Source of the DNA: Rikenellaceae bacterium
Lineage (GTDB): Bacteria > Bacteroidota > Bacteroidia > Bacteroidales > UBA932
NCBI GenBank assembly: GCA_900771005.1
Contig: CAAGMI010000329.1
Coordinates: forward strand, 1 to 64,000
Reading direction: 5' to 3'
Length of the DNA: 64,000 bases
Within the stretch, counting starts at the first letter, position 1. Every line of letters begins with the position of its first letter. This document shows, in pieces, positions 34,883 through 44,290 of this stretch. A program made the position numbers and the translations under genes. The notes under the pieces are model-generated. The model saw only the letters and a program-made list of their open reading frames with translations, ran no database searches and had not been told where the DNA came from.

Positions 34883-35441
34883 ACAGGCCGCAGATTGCAT
34901 CGATCGCCGATCCGTTGATTGAAAGGTCTTCCTGAGAAGGATTTTTCAGGCCGCCACAAATATCAACCCCGAGTATCTTGTGTGTGCTTTTGATGGATTC
35001 TATCTTTTTGAGAAGTTCAGGAAGGCTCATTTCTCCCTGGTCCCAGTCTGTCCTTGCATACTCCGGGCTGAGGACGTCCAGGTCAATGGACAGATATACG
35101 GGAAGATTGGACGGTATTCCATCGATGTCGTTCCGGAAGTCTGATTTGAGCATCGGGATGTTTTCCCTCGCAACTTTTACCCAGGATCCGCAGGTGAGAA
35201 GCCCTTCATCAAAGGCTCCGCTTTGGTCATCCGGGTGATTGTCGAACAGTACCAGGGAGAAGTCCGTACGTATTCTTTCCAGGAACATCAGAGACAGATA
35301 GTGGTAGTCTCCCGTTCCCAGCAGATGGATGGCTTCAAGGGGAATTTCGGAGATCATTCTGCGTACTTGCAGCGCACTTTCGTCACTGCAGTAACAGTAT
35401 GTCCCTTCGATGCCTGATATGTCAATTATCGCCCTCTGCAT
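34872..35441 (-). CDS. Very short arginase-family protein
   Basis: At 189 residues this is well below the about 300 of arginase, agmatinase and formiminoglutamase, yet the metal motifs are recognisable in order. LLGTGDYHYLSLM stands for GGDHS, LVLFDNHPDD for DAHxD, and PVYLSIDLDVLSPEY for SxDxD. GVDICGGL replaces the usual Glu-containing strand. The N-terminal part of the normal fold is missing. It may be a minimal binuclear-metal ureohydrolase or have lost activity. A minus-strand -7 element TACATTTG lies at 35474-35467, 26 bp before the ATG. Confidence 0.7.
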   Translation of the reverse strand: MQRAIIDISGIEGTYCYCSDESALQVRRMISEIPLEAIHLLGTGDYHYLSLMFLERIRTDFSLVLFDNHPDDQSGAFDEGLLTCGSWVKVARENIPMLKSDFRNDIDGIPSNLPVYLSIDLDVLSPEYARTDWDQGEMSLPELLKKIESIKSTHKILGVDICGGLKNPSQEDLSINGSAIDAICGLFSD

Positions 35442-35466
35442 ACGATTTTACGGACTTTTTAGTCCT

Positions 35467-35503
35467 CAAATGTAGTGATTTTGGCAAAAAGTCCCTATAT
35501 TTG
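35467..35503. promoter_or_regulatory. Divergent -7 elements for arginase-like and gcv operons
   Basis: On the minus strand TACATTTG (35474-35467) serves the arginase-family gene; on the plus strand TATATTTG (35496-35503) lies 20 bp before the ATG at 35524. No well-spaced TTTG was found for either. No glycine riboswitch-like structure was seen before gcvT. Confidence 0.5.
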
Positions 35504-35523
35504 AGGGATTTAAATCTAACTGA

Positions 35524-35991
35524 ATGGCCTCTGAAGAAATCTTTCCCCTCGATCCTGAAAAGGTGTACTTCTCCATGGATGAGTTGACACTTGACACAGA
35601 GGACGGGCAGAAGACATACAAGCTTGGCGCCTGGCTCAATGTTGACCCTGTGCGTATACATAAGCTTATTGTCAGGGAGAAAGTTCTCAAGGTTGATACT
35701 TTGGAGGTTCTCAATCCTCTTGTCAGCAAGTTGCGCCGTGCGGATCCCGATTACTTCAAGAAATATATGGGACTTCAGCTTTTGATAGATTTTCCCGGCT
35801 ACGGTACCGGTATTGTCGCCAAGATACCATTTGAGAACGATCCTGTAGGCTTCTACAAGTGGTGGCGCAAGGGGAAGCACGAGGACAAGGTTTATCTTTC
35901 GCTGGGTAACAGGGTCAAACTTTTCCAGAAGGTATCCATGATGGATCCCAAGATGATTCTTAAAAAGGATCTGGAACTTATCAAATTATAA
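35524..35991 (+). CDS. Conserved-looking hypothetical leading the gcv operon
   Basis: The 155-residue soluble protein has no signal peptide or membrane segment. It contains VYFSMDELTLDTEDGQKTYK at the start and RADPDYFKKYMGLQLLIDFP then FYKWWRKGKHEDKVYLSLGN, a mixed alpha/beta composition with conserved-looking aromatic and charged residues. I do not recognise the family. It is 5 bp upstream of gcvT and shares its promoter, so it is co-expressed with glycine cleavage; a functional link is only suggested. Confidence 0.7.
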   Translation: MASEEIFPLDPEKVYFSMDELTLDTEDGQKTYKLGAWLNVDPVRIHKLIVREKVLKVDTLEVLNPLVSKLRRADPDYFKKYMGLQLLIDFPGYGTGIVAKIPFENDPVGFYKWWRKGKHEDKVYLSLGNRVKLFQKVSMMDPKMILKKDLELIKL

Positions 35992-35996
35992 ATCTT

Positions 35997-37106
35997 ATGG
36001 AAGCAGAATTGAAATTGACTTGTCTGCATGATTCCCATCTCGAACTGGGGGCAAAGATGAGCCCGTTTGCCGGTTTTGATATGCCTATTCAGTATTCGGG
36101 CATTATTGATGAACATAATGCGGTGCGTCATCAGACGGGAATGTTCGACGTCTCACATATGGGGGAGATATTCGTTTCCGGCAAGGATGCCTTGACGTTT
36201 GTAAACCATATATTCACAAATGACGTGTCTGCTTTGGAGAATGGCAAGATCCTGTACGGCATGATGCTTTACCCTGACGGCGGCGTCGTTGATGATCTGC
36301 TCGTTTATCGGGAGTTTACCGATGCGCCTTCTTATCTTTTGGTCGTGAATGCCGCCAATATCGAGAAGGATTATTCCTGGATGGTGGAGCAGAGCAAGGC
36401 GTATGACGTGAAGATAGACAATCAATCGGACAATTACGGACAGATTGCAGTCCAGGGGCCTGGATCCGAGGATTCAGTGGTATCCCTTCTCGGGATTGAG
36501 TCCGTAAGAGATCTGCTCTTCTATACATTTGTCAACACTGAAGACAGGAACGGATCAAGAGTGATAGTCAGCAGGACCGGATATACGGGAGAGGATGGAT
36601 TTGAAATATATGCCAGCAACAGGACGATCATCGAATACTGGCACACGCTGCTTGCTGCCGGAGTGAAGCCTTGCGGACTTGGTTGCCGTGATACCCTGCG
36701 CTTCGAGGCCGGCCTTCCTTTATATGGAGACGAGCTTACAGATAAGATCAGCCCTGTCATGGCCGGGCTTGGGATGTTCTGCAAATTGGACAAGGAGGAG
36801 TTCATAGGCAAGGATGCCATAGCTGACCAGAAGGCGAACGGTGTGCCTCAAAAGCTTGTGGGGATTGAGATTCACGACAGAGCCATCCCTCGTGCCGGCT
36901 ATCCTGTCGAGATTCCGGACGGCACCCAGATCGGAGTCGTCACCACCGGTTATCACAGCATATCTCTGGACAAGAGCTTGTGCTTTGCGCTTGTGGATTC
37001 GAAACATTCGGCACTCGGGACTGAACTGTGCGTCAGGATACGCAGCAAGGTGTTCCCTGGAGAGGTCGTCAAGAAAAGATTTTATCAAACAAATTACAAG
37101 AAATAA
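35997..37106 (+). CDS. gcvT: Aminomethyltransferase, glycine cleavage T protein
   Basis: GcvT moves the methylene group from the aminomethyl-lipoyl H protein to tetrahydrofolate, releasing ammonia. The 369 residues match family length. MSPFAGFDMPIQYSGIIDEH, VFDVSHMGEI-like GMFDVSHMGEIFV, RTGYTGEDGFEIYA and GLGCRDTLRFEAGLPLYGDE are signature blocks. It overlaps gcvH by one base (TAATG) and is part of a complete gcvT-H-PA-PB set. The L protein (lipoamide dehydrogenase) is not in this window. Confidence 0.96.
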   Translation: MEAELKLTCLHDSHLELGAKMSPFAGFDMPIQYSGIIDEHNAVRHQTGMFDVSHMGEIFVSGKDALTFVNHIFTNDVSALENGKILYGMMLYPDGGVVDDLLVYREFTDAPSYLLVVNAANIEKDYSWMVEQSKAYDVKIDNQSDNYGQIAVQGPGSEDSVVSLLGIESVRDLLFYTFVNTEDRNGSRVIVSRTGYTGEDGFEIYASNRTIIEYWHTLLAAGVKPCGLGCRDTLRFEAGLPLYGDELTDKISPVMAGLGMFCKLDKEEFIGKDAIADQKANGVPQKLVGIEIHDRAIPRAGYPVEIPDGTQIGVVTTGYHSISLDKSLCFALVDSKHSALGTELCVRIRSKVFPGEVVKKRFYQTNYKK

Positions 37107-37483
37107 TGTCAACAGTTATTGATGGACTCCTTTTCAGCGAGTCTCACGAATGGGTCAAGGTTGATGGCAACGTAGCCATCATCGGTGTGTCTGATTTTGC
37201 TCAGTCAGAAATGGGCGACATCACATATGTGGATATGCCTGATGAAGGTGACAAGCTTGAGAAGGGAAATGAATTCGGTGCACTTGAAAGCGTAAAGGCA
37301 TCCAGTGAACTCTATTCTCCTGTATCAGGGACTGTGATAGCCTGCAACACTGAGGTTGAGGATTCACCTGAGAAAATCAATGAAGATCCTTATGTTGCTT
37401 GGATCATCAAGGTGGAGATGTCTGATTCAGCAGAACTGTCTTCACTGATGACGGCTGCCGAATATGCTCAGATAGCAAAATAA
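37106..37483 (+). CDS. gcvH: Glycine cleavage H protein
   Basis: The 125-residue lipoyl carrier shuttles the aminomethyl group between P and T proteins. LFSESHEWVKVDGNVAIIGV opens the domain, and GALESVKASSELYSPVSGTV contains the lipoylated Lys. The start at ATG 37106 gives the normal length; the longer reading from 37028 lies inside gcvT and is rejected. Confidence 0.96.
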   Translation: MSTVIDGLLFSESHEWVKVDGNVAIIGVSDFAQSEMGDITYVDMPDEGDKLEKGNEFGALESVKASSELYSPVSGTVIACNTEVEDSPEKINEDPYVAWIIKVEMSDSAELSSLMTAAEYAQIAK

Positions 37484-37488
37484 GTCTT

Positions 37489-38784
37489 ATGTCAAAATTT
37501 GCATATTTTCCTCAGACAGAGGAGGATATCCGCAAGATGCTGAATCGAATAGGCGTCCGTTCTCTGGATGACCTGTATTCGGATGTCCCTGCGGGTTTCA
37601 TATACAAGGGGGATTATGATCTCCCTTCTTCTCTTTCAGAGCAGCAGGTCCGTGATTATTTCGAGGGCCTGGCGGACAAGAATGTGAAGCTTAAGGTGTT
37701 CGTGGGCCAGGGCGCCTATGACCATTATACTCCGTCCGTGATTCCTTATATCACTTCGAGGAGTGAATTCCTGACGGCATATACACCTTATCAGTGCGAA
37801 ATATCACAGGGCACCTTGCGCTATATATTTGAATGGCAGAGCATGATCTGCGCCCTTACCGGTCTTGATGTCGCCAACGCATCCATGTATGACGGTCCTA
37901 CTGCTGCTGCAGAAGCTGTCAGAATGTGTATAGCCTGCACCAAGCACCGCAATAAGGTCATTGTTTCGAAATCCCTTTTGCCTAACGTCATCGCTACCAT
38001 TGAGACCTATGCAAAATATCCCGGAATAGAGCTTGTCATCACTGATGACGTAAAGTCTGCTCTTGATGAACAGGTTGCCGGTGTGATCGTTCCCGGTATC
38101 AACCGTTTCGGAGAGATTGAAGATTACACAGGCCTCGCTGATGCTGTCCATGCTGTGGGAGCGATTCTCGTAGAATACTGCGATCCTTCATCTCTGGCTG
38201 TGATAAAGGCACCTTCAGAATGGGATGCGGATGTGGCTGTCGGAGACGGTCAGAGCCTTGGAATTCCTTTGAACTATGGAGGTCCGTACGTCGGATTCAT
38301 GGCCTGCAAGTCTGAATATATGAGAAAACTTCCTGGACGTATCGTCGGCCAGACCGTGGATAAGGAGGGGAGACGGGCTTATGTCCTTACGCTTCAGGCG
38401 AGGGAGCAGCATATCCGCAGGGAGAAGGCCACATCGAATATCTGTTCAAATGAGTCATTGATGGCGCTTTGGTGCACCGTCTATCTTTCACTTATGGGTC
38501 CTGAGGGCCTCAAGCGGGTAAATGAACTGTGCTATGAGCGCTCACACTATCTTTTCGAATCTCTCCTTTCTACGGGCAAGTTCGAGAAAGTCACTGAAAA
38601 ACCGTTCCTCAAGGAATTCGTTTTGAAGCCTTTATGTCCTGTGGAGAAACTCCAGAAAGCATTGCTTGACGCCGGATTCTTCGCCGCGTTGCAGACGGAA
38701 GAAGGTTATGTCACTTTCTGTGCCACTGAAAAGTGTTCGAAAGACGATGTGGATTCCCTGGTTAATGTCGTAAAATCAATTTAG
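37489..38784 (+). CDS. gcvPA: Glycine dehydrogenase (decarboxylating) subunit 1
   Basis: This is the N-terminal half of the split P protein, which decarboxylates glycine with PLP and loads the H protein. The 431 residues contain FAYFPQTEEDIRKML, GAYDHYTPSVIPYITSRSEF and YTPYQCEISQGTLRYIFEWQ, all typical. It pairs with GcvPB encoded 12 bp downstream as an alpha2beta2 enzyme. The split form is common in this phylum and in Firmicutes. Confidence 0.95.
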   Translation: MSKFAYFPQTEEDIRKMLNRIGVRSLDDLYSDVPAGFIYKGDYDLPSSLSEQQVRDYFEGLADKNVKLKVFVGQGAYDHYTPSVIPYITSRSEFLTAYTPYQCEISQGTLRYIFEWQSMICALTGLDVANASMYDGPTAAAEAVRMCIACTKHRNKVIVSKSLLPNVIATIETYAKYPGIELVITDDVKSALDEQVAGVIVPGINRFGEIEDYTGLADAVHAVGAILVEYCDPSSLAVIKAPSEWDADVAVGDGQSLGIPLNYGGPYVGFMACKSEYMRKLPGRIVGQTVDKEGRRAYVLTLQAREQHIRREKATSNICSNESLMALWCTVYLSLMGPEGLKRVNELCYERSHYLFESLLSTGKFEKVTEKPFLKEFVLKPLCPVEKLQKALLDAGFFAALQTEEGYVTFCATEKCSKDDVDSLVNVVKSI

Positions 38785-38796
38785 GAGGAAGGAATT

Positions 38797-40182
38797 ATGA
38801 AATACTATGACAAATTGATTTTCGAACTGTCAAAACCGGGAAGGACAGGCTATTCTCTTCCGGAACCTGAGACCGATTCTTGCCCTGTGTTCAGGAAGGC
38901 GCCTCTTGAACTGCCGGAAGTAAGCGAGATTGATGTAGTCAGGCATTACACCAATCTCAGTCAGATGAATTTCGGAGTTGATACCGGATTCTATCCTCTG
39001 GGCAGTTGTACCATGAAGTACAATCCTAAGATAAACGAGGAGATTTCACAGTTGCCGGGTTTCCAGGGACTTCATCCTTTGCAGCCTGCCGACACAGTGC
39101 GCGGTGCGAATGAGGTTTATGAAGGTATGGATAAGGCTCTTGCCGCAATCACCGGCATGAAGCATTTCACCTTCCTTCCTTGTGCCGGAGCCCACGGCGA
39201 ACTTACCGGGCTTATGCTGATGCGTGAGTATCATTTCTCCCGTGGAGACAAGGCAAGGACAAAGGTTATCGTTCCTGACAGTGCGCACGGTACGAATCCT
39301 GCTTCAGCAGCAGTGTGCGGACTTGAGATAGTGGAAGTGAAATCAAAGGAAAACGGTCTCATTGATGTTGACGCTCTCAAACCTCTTCTAGGACCTGAGA
39401 TAGCCGGTATAATGATGACAAACCCGAATACTCTGGGCCTTTTCGAACGTGACATTGAGGAAATAGCTTCTCTTGTCCACGGTTGCGGTGGCCTTCTGTA
39501 TTATGACGGTGCCAATATGAACCCTCTTCTGGGCGTAGTGCGTCCGGGTGATATGGGCTTCGATATCATGCACCTCAATCTGCACAAGACATTCTCAACG
39601 CCTCATGGCGGTGGAGGTCCGGGCAGCGGTCCTGTAGGTGTGGCTGAAAGGATAGTTCCGTTCCTGAACATTCCAAAGGTTTCCGGCTGGCACGGCAATT
39701 TCGGAATCATACTCAGGGCTTATGCATACATCCTTATGCTCGGCCGCGAAAATATCAGGATGGCGGGCAAACTTGCTACACTCGGTGCGAACTACATCAA
39801 GGAGTCATTGAAGGATGTGTACAAACTTCCTATTCAGACGGTATGCAAGCACGAGTTCGTGTTTGACGGTCTTGTCAATGACGGAGCTACCGATCAGATT
39901 GCGGGCGTGACAACCCTTGACGTGGCGAAGAGACTGCTTGACTATGGTTTCCATGCTCCTACCATTTACTTCCCGTTGCTTTTCCACCAGGCTATAATGA
40001 TAGAACCGACGGAAACTGAATCGTTGGAGACGCTCGATGCATTCATCGATGTGATGAGAAAGATTGCGGCTGAAGCTGCCACTGATCCTCAGTCATTGCA
40101 TACGGCACCACACAATACCCCGATAAGCCGTCCTGACGAGACGACTGCGGCAAGACAGCCTGTGCTGAAATACACTGCCTAG
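38797..40182 (+). CDS. gcvPB: Glycine dehydrogenase (decarboxylating) subunit 2
   Basis: The 461-residue PLP-binding half of the split P protein. [20 protein letters not shown] and [20 protein letters not shown] are diagnostic; the Lys in HKTF forms the Schiff base with PLP. A C-terminal extension of about 30 polar residues ([16 protein letters not shown]) is normal for Bacteroidota. A purine-rich stretch AGGAGGAAGG (38784-38793) precedes the ATG, one of the few Shine-Dalgarno-like sites seen. The stop overlaps trmO tail-to-tail by 4 bp. Confidence 0.96.
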   Translation: MKYYDKLIFELSKPGRTGYSLPEPETDSCPVFRKAPLELPEVSEIDVVRHYTNLSQMNFGVDTGFYPLGSCTMKYNPKINEEISQLPGFQGLHPLQPADTVRGANEVYEGMDKALAAITGMKHFTFLPCAGAHGELTGLMLMREYHFSRGDKARTKVIVPDSAHGTNPASAAVCGLEIVEVKSKENGLIDVDALKPLLGPEIAGIMMTNPNTLGLFERDIEEIASLVHGCGGLLYYDGANMNPLLGVVRPGDMGFDIMHLNLHKTFSTPHGGGGPGSGPVGVAERIVPFLNIPKVSGWHGNFGIILRAYAYILMLGRENIRMAGKLATLGANYIKESLKDVYKLPIQTVCKHEFVFDGLVNDGATDQIAGVTTLDVAKRLLDYGFHAPTIYFPLLFHQAIMIEPTETESLETLDAFIDVMRKIAAEAATDPQSLHTAPHNTPISRPDETTAARQPVLKYTA

Positions 40183-40841
40183 TTAGTTACTATCAGTTTT
40201 GAATCTATAACGCGAAAGCGTATGTTACGGCCTGCGAATGTCAGGCCGTAAATTTTATCTTCGTCATTCTGGTATTGAGGCCTCGGGTCCTGTTCCAGGA
40301 TGCCTCGCAGAGCCTGTTCCTCGTCTGCGTCCAATTCAAGAGAGTCAAGGATTTCTGAAGGGATCACCACTTCCAGTTTTCCCCATTCCCTGTCATCGAC
40401 AAATCCGCAGACTGCATCAGGATGGCTGTCTGTATATTTGACGTATGGCTTGATGTCGTAAACGGGAGAACCATCGGCCAGATCGGCTCCGCATACGTGT
40501 ATGATGCCGTCACTGAAGTCTATGGATTCTATTGCCACGGATGACAGACCCAGGCCGTTTGGCCTGAACGGTGATCTTGTCGCAAATACTCCCAGCCGTT
40601 CGTTACCGCCCAGTCTGGGAGGCCTGACTGTAAGGGCCTGCCTGTCCTGACAGTTGCGGTCAAAACCCCAGATGATCCACAGATGGCTGAAGCCTTCCAG
40701 TCCTCTCAATGCTTCCTCGCGGTTGTATTTTTCATCGAGGACGATTTCTCCCTTCAACTCCGGAACTATTCCCGACTGGCGCGGGATTCCGAATTTCTCG
40801 CTTAGCGGAGAGCGGAAACGGGCTATAGGCTCAATGTTCAT
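40179..40841 (-). CDS. trmO: tRNA (N6-threonylcarbamoyl-A37) methyltransferase TrmO
   Basis: TrmO adds the methyl group of m6t6A37 in threonine tRNAs using S-adenosylmethionine. The 220 residues carry [20 protein letters not shown] at the start, [16 protein letters not shown], and [20 protein letters not shown], the core of the TsaA/YaeB beta-barrel. [20 protein letters not shown] follows as in the family, with a C-terminal extension. The ATG overlaps the stop of the M23 peptidase gene (ATGA), so the two are translationally coupled. Confidence 0.92.
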   Translation of the reverse strand: MNIEPIARFRSPLSEKFGIPRQSGIVPELKGEIVLDEKYNREEALRGLEGFSHLWIIWGFDRNCQDRQALTVRPPRLGGNERLGVFATRSPFRPNGLGLSSVAIESIDFSDGIIHVCGADLADGSPVYDIKPYVKYTDSHPDAVCGFVDDREWGKLEVVIPSEILDSLELDADEEQALRGILEQDPRPQYQNDEDKIYGLTFAGRNIRFRVIDSKLIVTN

Positions 40842-42040
40842 CTGGCGAGACTGTCCAGTGCGGATTTATAAATGCGGAATACTGAGTCCAGAGCAGCCTT
40901 GTTCTCTTCCTTGAGCGGTTCTGCTGAAGGCGATTCCATTTTCAACGGGTCAATCGGAGTGCCGTTCTTCCATACTCTGAAATCAAGGTGCGGACCTGTG
41001 GATGATCCGGTTGAACCTACGTATCCGATAAGCTGTCCCTGTGATACGCGGACTCCGGCTTTGATGCCTTTTGCAAAACCTTTCAGGTGGAGGTATGCAG
41101 TGGTATACACGCTGTTGTGGCGTATCTTGATCGTATTCCCGCCGGCTCCACCCCATCCGGCACTTAAAACGGTACCGTCGCCCAGTGCATATACAGGTGT
41201 TCCGGATGGAGCAGCATAATCCACCCCCGTATGGGCTTTGACCTTTCCGGAAATAGGATGCTTTCTGTGATATGAGAATTTGCTGCTTATTCGCGTGAAC
41301 TTAAGAGGAGCTTTCAGGAAAGCCTTCCGCAGGCTTTCACCTGTCTCGCTCCAGTATTTGTTGCCGTTGTCTCCCTGATCGAACCTGATGGCATGCAGGA
41401 CCTTGTTGTCTCTCTGATATTCAGCATAGTCGACTTTTGCTATGTCCAGTACTTCTCCGTCTATTGACCTTTCATCATACAGGGCTTTGAACCTGTCTCC
41501 TTTCTGCAGCGAGAAGAAATCCACTGTCCACGCAAAAATATCATCGAGATCCAGAATCAGGTCATACGGTGCTCCGGCACTTACCATATCGTTCCAGAGA
41601 GACTCGTTTATTGTGATGTCCGCATATCTTTGTGTAATCGTGACAGGCTTTTCGTAAGTCCAGACGGCAAGCGAGTCAAGGCATTTGAAAATAGTGCAGT
41701 GTATCCTGTCGTGATGATAGACGGCGTATTCCAGGGTATGCAGGCTGTCATTGCTGTAGTATCTGTCGAATTTGCATCCCGCACGTACCAGTCTGGCATT
41801 GAAGACACTGTCACATACCAGTGTGAGGTCATAAGCCTCAGCTGCAGACAATCCGGAGCGGATCATCAGTGTGCTGAATGTTTCACCCGGATTGACTTCC
41901 CCCTCTTCCTTGATGTAATCTTCTTCCCAGAATCCCAGTGGAGGTATGCTGTCGTTTTGTTCCGTCTCGACATCCGAATGATGTCTTCCACAGGAAGTGA
42001 TACAAAGAATAATGACTATTAAGGGGAAAATCTTTTTCAT
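40838..42040 (-). CDS. M23-family (LytM) peptidase lipoprotein
   Basis: The 400-residue protein has a lipoprotein signal (IVIILCITSCGRH). The C-terminal 130 residues are an M23 domain: KAHTGVDYAAPSGTPVYALG holds the first His and Asp ligands, TTAYLHLKG the HxH-like strand, and GSTGSSTGPHLDFRVW the last block, where PHLDF replaces PHLHF as is frequent in this phylum. It should cut or regulate cutting of peptidoglycan cross-bridges in the periplasm. The middle region resembles the LysM/OapA-like linkers of MepM-type proteins. Divergent promoter overlaps that of the GH2 gene. Confidence 0.87.
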   Translation of the reverse strand: MKKIFPLIVIILCITSCGRHHSDVETEQNDSIPPLGFWEEDYIKEEGEVNPGETFSTLMIRSGLSAAEAYDLTLVCDSVFNARLVRAGCKFDRYYSNDSLHTLEYAVYHHDRIHCTIFKCLDSLAVWTYEKPVTITQRYADITINESLWNDMVSAGAPYDLILDLDDIFAWTVDFFSLQKGDRFKALYDERSIDGEVLDIAKVDYAEYQRDNKVLHAIRFDQGDNGNKYWSETGESLRKAFLKAPLKFTRISSKFSYHRKHPISGKVKAHTGVDYAAPSGTPVYALGDGTVLSAGWGGAGGNTIKIRHNSVYTTAYLHLKGFAKGIKAGVRVSQGQLIGYVGSTGSSTGPHLDFRVWKNGTPIDPLKMESPSAEPLKEENKAALDSVFRIYKSALDSLAR

Positions 42041-42048
42041 AACGGATA

Positions 42049-42065
42049 CAAATTTACTAAATTTG
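42049..42065. promoter_or_regulatory. Back-to-back divergent -7 elements forming a 17-bp palindrome
   Basis: CAAATTTA (minus-strand TAAATTTG, 42056-42049) and TAAATTTG (42058-42065) are separated by a single C. The ATGs are only 30 bp apart (42040 minus, 42071 plus), so both messages should be nearly leaderless and each -33 region falls in the other gene. The two polymerases cannot bind together. Confidence 0.65.
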
Positions 42066-42070
42066 AGGTT

Positions 42071-44290
42071 ATGAAAAAATTAATGGTTATATCAATCCTG
42101 GTACTTCTGATTTCAATGAATTGCCGTGCCGGAGAGCAGAAACTTATCAATAATGGCTGGACTTTTCACCTCGGTGAAACTACTGAAAGTGTCAGCCCTT
42201 CATCTCCTTCTTATGATGATTCATGGTGGTACCGGATCAGCCTTCCGTACGACTGTGCTGTGGACGTTCCTTTCGATCAGTTTGCAAATACCGTTGGTTG
42301 GTACAGGCATCATTTCACTCTTGCCGAGTGGGAGAAGGGACGCAATGTCGCAATCCGCTTTGACGGTATATCCGGCAGGAGGGAAGTCTATTGCAACGGA
42401 GTCCTTCTCGGCCACGGGACCGAGGCATTCCCGACCGATGTTTATGATCTCACTCCATATCTGAACTATGGGTCCGACAACCTGATAGCGGTAAAGGTTT
42501 CTGCAGGAAGTACGGGCAACGGGCTGTATGAGGGAGCAGGCGTCATCGGAGACGTTTACCTTTTGAAGTCTTCAAGCGTATATGTGCCAGAATCCAGCAC
42601 CAGGGTATGGACCAATTTCGGAAAGATATATGTGAGCACGAAGGTCGTGAACAAGGACTATCTCGTGGATGACAAGGTCAATGTTTCGGTTACCTTCAAT
42701 ATTCTGGATGCGGATGGCGGAAGGGTAAGCACCTATACCACGGAAGGGGCGGTCATAAACCCTTTTGACAGCGGTGATTTCGATGCTGAGCTTCATATCA
42801 GCATCCCTCATATGTGGGAACTTGACGATCCATACCTTTATACGTTAAAAATTGCTGTGAACAGAGACGGCAGGGTGGTGGATGAGTCGGAGACGAAGTT
42901 CGGAGTCAGGGATGTCGTCTTCGATCCTAACCGTGGCTTCGTACTCAACAACAGAAGGGTGGCGTTTCACGGAGTGAATATCCGACAGGACCATGCCGGA
43001 GTCGGTGCCGCCATCCCGAAGGAACTCTGGAGATACAGGTTGAACAAACTGAAGGAGTTGGGAGTCAATGTCGTCCGCTGTACCTATTCTCCGGCCAGCC
43101 CTGCAATGCTTGCAGTATGCGATGAAATAGGTATGCTGGTAGTGGATGAAACGGGCCTTACCGGAGTCAACAGGGAAAGTCTTGACGCATTCAGATCCAT
43201 GATTGAGAGGGATTTCAACCATCCGTCAGTCATTTTGTGGAGTGCGGGAAGCGATGAGAATATCCCGAATGGAATAAAACCCGGCTATAATGTCATCAGA
43301 CATATGACTGAATATGCCAAAATTATCGATCCGTCACGTTCCGTCGTATACAACGGATGCGGTAACGATGCTGTCCTAGGAGCGGCAGACGTGAATGGGT
43401 ATAATTTTTATCGCAGCAGTCATGCCGAGACGGACCACGCTGTTCACCAGTTCTGGAAATGCATGGGCGGTGAAGAACTTTCAGGTGCCGGAACCAGAGG
43501 CAAGTACGTAGCTGATGCGTCTCGTGGATGGGTAGTGCCAACCAACAGGACGGGCGTTGACGGCATCTACAACATTATTGGTAATGCCGTGAACTACTAC
43601 GAAACCCACAAGTGGAATGCCGGAATGTTCTTCAATTCCGGTTTCGATTACAGAGGAAAAACGTTCGTGCAGGACGGTATCCTTGACTACTGCGGCTTCC
43701 GGAAGGATGAGTCATATTATCTTCAGGCTTGCTGGACCTGGGTCCCTGTGCTTCACATCTGCGGTGAGGTTGACGGACAGATATGGGTATATTCGAACTG
43801 CGCTTCAGTGGAACTTGTCGTCAACGGGAAGAGTCTGGGCAGGAAAAACCTGCCGGAGAACGGATATCTTTCATGGAACGTCCCTGCGGGAAGTGCCAGA
43901 AAGGTGGTTGCAAAGGGCGTATTCAAGGGTAACCTTCCAAAGCCAGTCAATATTCAGGAAACCTATACTCCTGTTCCTACGGAGACTGTCACATATTTCA
44001 GCAAGGATGGCCTGAAGGCTGACGGACAGGATGTCCTTGTCGTGGATATAACATCCAGGAAGGATATCGTTCCCGTATCGGTTACAGGTCCCGTTGAGAT
44101 TCTGGGATGGGGCAACGGTGATCCATCGTTCAAAGGCTCCGAAAGACCGTCTGCCGGCAGCTCCCAGAGGGAGATCCAACTTCAGACCTTCTCCGGCAAG
44201 GCTCAATTGATTTTGAGAAGCATAGAGGGTCAGCAGGGACAGGTGACTATGAGAGTTGACGGTAAGGACAAACCTTTATTCAGCTATTGA
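42071..44290 (+). CDS. GH2-family glycoside hydrolase with altered acid/base motif
   Basis: The 739-residue secreted protein (signal MVISILVLLISMNCRAGEQ) has the GH2 order: jelly-roll (about 25-170), Ig-like domain, TIM barrel (about 290-560), a DUF4982-like region (YYLQACWTWVPVLHICGEVD) and a final beta-domain. It most resembles beta-galactosidase-type GH2 of Bacteroidota. The barrel strand that normally reads WSIGNE is WSAGSDEN at residues 390-397, so the acid/base Glu is replaced by Asp395 or displaced to Glu396. The nucleophile region MGGEELSGAGTRGKYV keeps Glu468/469. It may have altered chemistry or be a binding protein. It overlaps the next gene by 15 bp tail-to-tail. Confidence 0.8.
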   Translation: MKKLMVISILVLLISMNCRAGEQKLINNGWTFHLGETTESVSPSSPSYDDSWWYRISLPYDCAVDVPFDQFANTVGWYRHHFTLAEWEKGRNVAIRFDGISGRREVYCNGVLLGHGTEAFPTDVYDLTPYLNYGSDNLIAVKVSAGSTGNGLYEGAGVIGDVYLLKSSSVYVPESSTRVWTNFGKIYVSTKVVNKDYLVDDKVNVSVTFNILDADGGRVSTYTTEGAVINPFDSGDFDAELHISIPHMWELDDPYLYTLKIAVNRDGRVVDESETKFGVRDVVFDPNRGFVLNNRRVAFHGVNIRQDHAGVGAAIPKELWRYRLNKLKELGVNVVRCTYSPASPAMLAVCDEIGMLVVDETGLTGVNRESLDAFRSMIERDFNHPSVILWSAGSDENIPNGIKPGYNVIRHMTEYAKIIDPSRSVVYNGCGNDAVLGAADVNGYNFYRSSHAETDHAVHQFWKCMGGEELSGAGTRGKYVADASRGWVVPTNRTGVDGIYNIIGNAVNYYETHKWNAGMFFNSGFDYRGKTFVQDGILDYCGFRKDESYYLQACWTWVPVLHICGEVDGQIWVYSNCASVELVVNGKSLGRKNLPENGYLSWNVPAGSARKVVAKGVFKGNLPKPVNIQETYTPVPTETVTYFSKDGLKADGQDVLVVDITSRKDIVPVSVTGPVEILGWGNGDPSFKGSERPSAGSSQREIQLQTFSGKAQLILRSIEGQQGQVTMRVDGKDKPLFSY

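Noticed and set aside
37028..37105. Longer start for gcvH
   Set aside because: It lies inside gcvT and would add 26 residues absent from H proteins.
41050..41300. M23 peptidase as inactive because PHLDF replaces PHLHF
   Set aside because: This substitution is frequent in Bacteroidota M23 proteins and the other ligands are present, so it is not a convincing loss.
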